The position numbers were made by a program, and so were the translations under genes. Below, in pieces: positions 57,751 to 64,000 of a stretch of 64,000 nucleotides of DNA (its first letter is position 1; every line of letters starts with the position of its first letter). The stretch is from NCBI GenBank assembly GCA_025331565.1, contig JAFREQ010000063.1, positions 2,040,501 through 2,104,500 on the forward strand. Reading direction: 5' to 3'. Source of the DNA: Holacanthus passer. Its lineage: Eukaryota > Chordata > Actinopteri > Pomacanthidae. The notes below the pieces were generated by a model that worked only from the letters and a program-made list of their open reading frames with translations, was not told the DNA's origin and made no database searches.

Positions 57751-60700
57751 TCACTTGGTGTAACCCGACCACCCGGCCACCTGCAGCAGACGGCTGAGAA
57801 ACCCAGAGAAAAGGAGGACACTCTCTCTCTCCTCTCTCTCTCTGTTATTGATATGCCTGCCAGAGCAATGTACAGAATGTACAGAGGATAGAAACAATAA
57901 TGTAAACATCTCATGGGAAAAGACGGGTTGATTTGTGAGTTATTAAAGCACGAGACTGGGGGCCAGGATCAGCGTGGGTGCTCTCCATTTCGTCACTTGT
58001 GCTTCCTCCCGTCCTTGCTCCCATGTCCTGCACATCAATCAGCGTCCCCCGTCATCGAGGACGCTCAAATCACATAAATGCATCCCAGTGGAGCTTGTAA
58101 CAACTGTGTGCAAAAGTATTTTACCAGACAGCAACGACAGTTAAAGTAGTAATATTAATATTCTCGCACCGATGGAAAGATGAATACCAGCAGCAGCAAT
58201 GATGGTGACTTTAGCAAGAGTCACGCTTACAGATGTGTGTTATGATCTGAATTATGAAAGAAACAAAAAAGCTCTCTGTGCAATTTTGTCTCCTGCCAAA
58301 ACACTTGTCTTCCCCTCTTTTTTTAATTTTCCGTTCCAAGTTCATCTTGGCTCATTCGGGAAAAAATGTGGTCCAAATATTTGTCCTCTGCAGCTGCACA
58401 GTTGTGGTTATTATTAGTCCTGTAATGGCAGCCTGAACACAGACGCTTACTGTACCTGCCTCCCTTGTGTCTGTTCTTTCAGTAATAAATGCATTTACTT
58501 TTTCTATAGGTGTAACCTCACATTCAATGTCACTTTCTGATCTATAATCAATATCAGAGTAGATGTATTTCTTTAAAACTGTTGATCATGTCTACACATT
58601 ATATGACACCTGTCGTGCGTCACCTTAAGTTGTCGTCTCTTTTCCTGGACCTCACCTGTGAGGTGGACTTTTAATTCCTGCTTGCCCATTTGGATTTACT
58701 CGCCTGTTTGGACTGCCATCTCCGGCCTGCAGCAGCTCTGCCCTGGGTTTCTGCATTCGGCTCCTGTTCCCTGTGTTCCTGCTGCCCCGCCGGGACTGTT
58801 GCAACAGGATGTCTCATTTGGTGGATATAAATCCTCCGTCCTCGCATCTCTAAGCCAAATGGAAAGCAAGGAGCAACATTAACCACATGGAAAGCCCGAT
58901 AATTGTCCAAACCGACAGATGTGGAAACAAAATGAGCACAAAAGACAACTTGTCATTCTATCCCTGCCGTCTGTCTGAAGGTATGTTTCCACACGTTTAA
59001 TGAGCATTTTCAGTTTGTGTTTATGTTTGGCTGAGGTGAAAATAACAGCTTACAGAAAAATGAAGGCTGATGAAAACTTTTCAGTTGGAATTCACTTGAA
59101 ATATTTTAATGGAGAAATAGCTATGGTGACAGATAACCAACTCTGTGTACGCTCGCCTAATGAGGCCCCGACAGAAAGACTAAAATGTCCTAATTATTTT
59201 TGCCTTTTATCGTCCATTTTGACAAAGTCTACTCTTTGGAAACTAAGGTTGTTGACATTCCTACACCTGAAAGTCTGCCTCTGGTCCTTCCTGTTTGATC
59301 ACCTTAACACATCATGCAGGTCATGAAAAACAAAAAATATTATTGGTTACCTTAAAGTGCCCATCATTATTTACAGTTTACACTTGAAAACCACGGGGGG
59401 ATGTGAGAGAATTTAGGACAAACAAATACCTTGACACCTTTTACTCGCACACAAGACATGGGAATATACACAGAGACAAAACATCAACACACACACAGAC
59501 AAACACACATGACTGATGAGACAAAGTGATGAAATGATCAATGAACAGACGAAACTACACACACGCTAACCCGCCTCCACCCAACACACACCTACAGCCT
59601 TCAGGTCGCACAGGAGGCAGGTGTTGCTGTTTCCTACCTGCCCACCTGTCAGTAACAAAGTGGCTTGCTGACTGATGGCTGATGGGAAATGAGCCTGCTG
59701 CATGCTGGGGAATGAGCTGATGACAGCATGATCTGCCCACCTGCTTTCATTGGCTATTTCTTCCCTGCAGTCTGCCGTGTTGGAGTCCCTCATGCCGACA
59801 ACAGAAGTGCAATAAAAGAGAGAGAACAGATTTTTCAGTCAGTCGAATCTGTTGGTGTCGTGGTTGTTAAAAAAACCTTGTACCAAGCATCTTGCAATAT
59901 TGTTCTAATTCTCTAAATACGTCATCAACATCAACATGAAAGAAAACATTATTGCCGTGTTGATTAGAACAATTTTAGTAATTTTTAAGCACAGATCTGA
60001 CGTATTTCCATATAAAGCTCATAGGACCAAAGTGCTGTTGCCCAGTTGTGTAACATTATCACTGGCCTCTGTGCTGCTTTCTACTGTTCCTTGTCTTCCA
60101 GCGTGTTTTTGACGTTGAACTTGACACGCCCAGAAAAAAAAACCAGAAAGGCAAATTCAGCTACTGGCAAAGGGAAAGAGGTCTATTTTTAGAGGGTTTC
60201 CCGTTGTAAAATTTGTGTTTCAGTTTGTTCTCAACTGGAAAATCCAGTATGTTGCATGACTCAAAATGAACTGGATTGAAAAGTCTATCATGCAAATTTC
60301 AGTGTTGAGTATTTTTGTTGTTTTTGGTTTTTTTTAGCCTTCGTGGTCATTTCACAATAATTCCTCACCCTGCCTGGAACGAGTGTGGTTGGTTAGTGTT
60401 TGGGAAATATCATTATTTTTTGCAGTGTGCAGCTCAGCCACCTGTGCCTCCGTGTAAGGAGGAGGAGGATGGTGGCTGGAGGAGGAGGAGGGAGGCTGTT
60501 TTGTTCCTTGGTCAAACACAGCGATGCCTTGGCCTCCGGATGTCTCCATTTCAAGACAATGATCTCCCCGAAAGCTGTCACAGACTGAAGGCCCCTACAA
60601 AATACCACACTCTCCCTTTCTGTCTCTCCATGTCCACTTTTGTTTTTGACCTCTCTCCATCTTTTCTTTCCTGATTCTTTCTCACATTTTCTCTCTCTCT

Positions 60701-61039
60701 CGCTTTTTCCCCCCTCTCTCCTTCTTTCTGTCGTTAAATTCAAGCAACTTTAATCTGACTGAGCACAAAATGCAGGAAGCAACCAAATCAAACCATATGC
60801 ATATAAGTTCGGGGAACATTTTAAATTTGAATCAACTGGGGAAAAAACAAACATGGAAAGCTACACGCCTCCCTCCTCACTTCTCAGCATGCAAACAGCA
60901 GAGCACATGCAAAATATGCAACATGATGCCTCGTCACATTGTACAAACAAACATCAGCTGACGGTGCAGTGACGGAAAACGCAAGCACGATGCTGTGAAA
61001 AATAAAAACACTCAGCACGAACACAACGAATTATGTAAT

Positions 61040-61150
61040 GTTTTGATGTAATAGGATAGACGAGGCTAAAACTGGCTAATTAAATGAAAGTTTAATTATC
61101 TCTCAGGGGAAATTAGACAATGTAATTAAACCAAATGATCTCTCTCTCTC
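61040..61150. promoter_or_regulatory. Candidate non-coding element with clustered homeodomain cores
   Basis: Within about 80 bp are ggctaattaaatg, gtttaattatctc, gaaattagacaatg and gtaattaaacc, four TAATTA/TTAATTA-type sites. The block has no repeat signature. Regulatory function is inferred from motif density only. Confidence 0.3.
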
Positions 61151-61744
61151 AAAGCTGAGATTAGGACTGTGCCTAAATACTCACACAGTGATGCTGGACA
61201 CACACTTGTGGTGGTTTTTAAAAATAAAAGAAAGAGCTGTTTCCAATATTTTCAGTTACATCAGGCATTTGAAGGTTTATAACTTTCCTTCCTGAGCGTT
61301 TTATTCTATGTGATTGAATAAAGCAGAGTTGGACACTGTGATATTTTCTTTTAGATCTGAATCAGAAACTCTTTCCTGCAGACATATGAAGCAAAGATCA
61401 GACGCCATAAAAACTTCAGCAACTTCATGGGATTGATTTCTCTTTTGATCCTTTGAACACGTGGGCGACACAGTGCAGGAAATGGAACAAGACACCAGAG
61501 TAAAGCGAAGCCATGTACTGTCACAGGCACAGTTTGCATTGGATCAGTGAGCGGAAGCTTGTTAGCCTCATTAGCTGAATTACACTTTCAGAGCAGAGTC
61601 TAAATTGAAGGTGTTTGTAAGAATACTGCATCAAATGACAATGTGAAAACAAAGTGATGACGTAAAAGGTGTAGCTTGTAGTGATGAAGCTACAGAGAGT
61701 TATCACCTGAATCTGCAGCTTCCCTCTGCTTTACATCGAGCTTA

Positions 61745-61910
61745 TTGTCGAGCTGTCAGGCCACAATTTCATTACTCCCACTGCTCCCACTTGCAATTGT
61801 CAGTCCCCATTATAGAAGATATCCAAAGCCTAATTAGCAGTAGTAATATGTAATAATTGCAGAGGTCATCTGTGATCTTAATCTCATGCAAATCTGCCAT
61901 GTTCTTAACT
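61745..61910. promoter_or_regulatory. Candidate non-coding element
   Basis: Repeat-free DNA containing gcaattgtcagtcc, ccattatag, gcctaattagcag and tgtaataattgcag with intervening unique sequence. This resembles vertebrate enhancer texture; conservation is untested. Confidence 0.25.
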
Positions 61911-64000
61911 TGTAAACTAAAAATTCGGTCACCAGTTACATATTTCGCATAGAGGACAGGTGATAAAATTAGTCCCGTGTGAATCAGCATCTTGGGGATT
62001 TTTGTTTGCTTACAATTAAATGAAATGATGAAGATTTTGAAAGCATTTTGAGTGCACATAAGAATGCAGGAAGCTCGTTACTCTTGGGCTTCAAGTGTAG
62101 ATTTTGATTTATAGTTTAGTGTCAGATTTGAGCTCAACGCTGATGAATGTATTGCACATAATCTGGCCCATGTCATGCTTTAATGACATTCATCACATTA
62201 GCTGTGTTTACACTGTTAAATTCATATTGTGATACACATAGACAGCAGGTCATTAAAGGTGCTTAAAGAACCAGAGTTACATCCAGGTAACTGCTTTTAT
62301 TTTTTATTTTTTCTATTTTTAGCAATTCGTCTGAAGCATACTGACGCCTTTAGCAGCTGAACCGTTGATCCGATGTGTCCTTTCCCCTCCAAGCATAAGG
62401 AAAGCAGAAAAGAACATCTGGATACAACATCATCTGCATTTATAATGTATATCATTACAAATCAGCATTAGCTTTACATACAGACAATGAGAAATTTAGA
62501 GCTCCATGACAGTTTAAGTGTCTCACAAACACAATCTGGCAACCAAAGCATTTTTCAAGGAGAGGAGGCCAAATTTAACTGACAATAAAAGACAATTTAT
62601 TCTGGCTCATCTGTTGGTGGATACTGTAAAATGACACCGTTTCTGCATGAAAACCAGACTGGGTGCATTTTAATACTGACATGCCTCTTTTAATTGAATT
62701 ACAATAACAGTGAAGCCCATTCAGTCTGTACAGGACCAAGACAAATCGTCTTGTCTGGCTGCTCTTACAGACTATCCTGATGTCACCTAGTTTACTCCAA
62801 ATACTGTACAGTACAAGCAGTATTTGTGTTCGATGCTATTTTATTATCACCTTTACTTTAGTTTAATTTTATTTTTACACCCCTGCAGTAAAGAGTCATG
62901 AAAACCTTAAAATGTTTTTTATTTTGTGTTTTAAATGAATACCTGGAATGTAGTTAACCTCAAAACTGACTCAAAAATGTATTACCTATATAAAATACAT
63001 TTTATTAATGTCCTTGTTGCTGTGCATAAACACTGACATATTTATTTACCTGTGCTCACGCCCGCATGAATATCCCAGCACACACACTTTTATTTATGTC
63101 CAACTGGGCTCCACTGTGTCCTCGGCAGGGGCAGGAAGATAAAGAGGGAACAAGCCGTCTTTGTATCTAAAAAAAATACTTTCTGTATGGTACACACATG
63201 AAGTAGTATATTCATTGTGCATCTGAGTGTGTGTTCAAAATTTCATTTCTGGGGGTTAACCTGGGAGATTTAAGGCTGTCAGGGGGTCAACGGCAGTGAA
63301 ACCTCAGCCAGGAAATTCACAGAGACTGACTCAACACGGCGTCGAGTTTAGAACAGTCTGCGTGTGTTTTTCATGCATTCATCTTTGTATTAGCTGTGGA
63401 TAAACTCTCACGCTGCGATAGACTATAGACTGCTGGAAAAACACTGTTTAAAGGCCTCAGTGTGTTTCAAACGAAGTGTTTGTCCAATCGTCTGAAACCC
63501 CCACCTCTACACACCGAGGCTTTAAAAAGGCTTTAAAGATTTCTCAATCAGCTTCTGAGCAACTTGGTTTTACATGAACACAAAGTCGCCTGTTACAAAC
63601 ATTATAATTATTTCATATGGGAGATTTCTGTCCTCTGATTTTTACTGGTTTGAAGTGGACGGTGCTCAGGTGGAAAAAGGTGATGTCTTGTATTTTTGTG
63701 CACCAATCAGGATTTAGCAATATCTAAATAAAAATACACAGAAAATTCTGCGAAAGAAGGTTCACAGAGTTTTTTAAGGTTAAACTCTTAATAACAATAG
63801 ATGAGGACAGCTTTTTCCAAACACTTGACTTTGATTCTCGCTTATCTAATTATGAATATTGAATGTTATAGAGAAATACTGAAACTCACAATAACTGATT
63901 TTTTTTGGCCAGTTGGGGGCAGCAGAGACAAGTTGTGAACACAACATTGACATATTAGAACCTAGAAGTTGGTTTGGTGAACATTGGCCTAAATGGGATA

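Larger units (their letters stand above)
57011..64000. other. Intergenic to the window end, no gene seen
   Basis: It holds CA (57599-57617), mixed TG/TA (57701-57746) and CT (about 57820-57843) microsatellites, a possible interspersed repeat scrap at 58640-58800, and several A/T-rich, repeat-free blocks that could be regulatory (61040-61150, 61745-61910, 62090-62260, 62500-62720). No exon with both splice signals and family similarity was found. Confidence 0.55.

Noticed and set aside
58658..58882. Pro/Ala/Cys-rich short frame
   Set aside because: The wording (tgtttggactgccatctccg) resembles interspersed repeat sequence; no domain is present.

Overview
The window is vertebrate genomic DNA, almost certainly from a ray-finned (teleost) fish. 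It holds one confidently readable protein gene, a 20-coding-exon fibroblast growth factor receptor 4 gene (fgfr4) on the + strand. A fish origin is suggested by the compact intron layout, many long TG/CA microsatellites, and interspersed repeats that I recognise from memory as typical of fish genomes.

Layout. 1-470 is A/T-rich upstream DNA that reads like conserved non-coding sequence. 600-830 holds two CT microsatellites at the presumed promoter. About 730-1394 is a probable non-coding first exon. The start codon is at 3653, and 20 coding exons run to the stop at 17077-17079, encoding 945 residues. In order the protein has a signal peptide, an EXTRA immunoglobulin domain not present in human FGFR4, a 17-residue linker exon, the usual Ig-I, the acid box, Ig-II with the heparin-binding stretch, Ig-III (IIIc type only), one transmembrane helix, a juxtamembrane segment and a complete tyrosine kinase with an FGFR-type tail. 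All splice sites are GT-AG and every junction keeps frame. A possible 2.8-kb 3' UTR ends at paired AATAAA signals near 19833-19855.

From about 19.9 kb to 64 kb I find no convincing gene. This stretch contains old mobile-element pieces: a 298-bp LTR followed by a proline-tRNA-type primer binding site; LINE 3' ends and a broken reverse transcriptase carrying a YADD box; a 279-bp TTAA-flanked MITE; two copies of one Tc1/mariner-like element in opposite orientation 25 kb apart; hAT-like MITEs; and several dispersed families also seen in fgfr4 introns. Between them lie microsatellites, purine/pyrimidine-biased tracts and a few homeodomain-site-rich blocks that could be regulatory.

The main discovery candidate is the extra Ig domain. 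Its two exons match the IIIa and IIIc exons of the same gene in sequence, length, split position and intron phase, so it looks like an internal tandem duplication of the ligand-binding Ig-III module placed at the N-terminus. A second point is a tyrosine in the kinase hinge where human FGFR4 has its distinctive cysteine. All statements come from reading the sequence; no alignment or database search was run.
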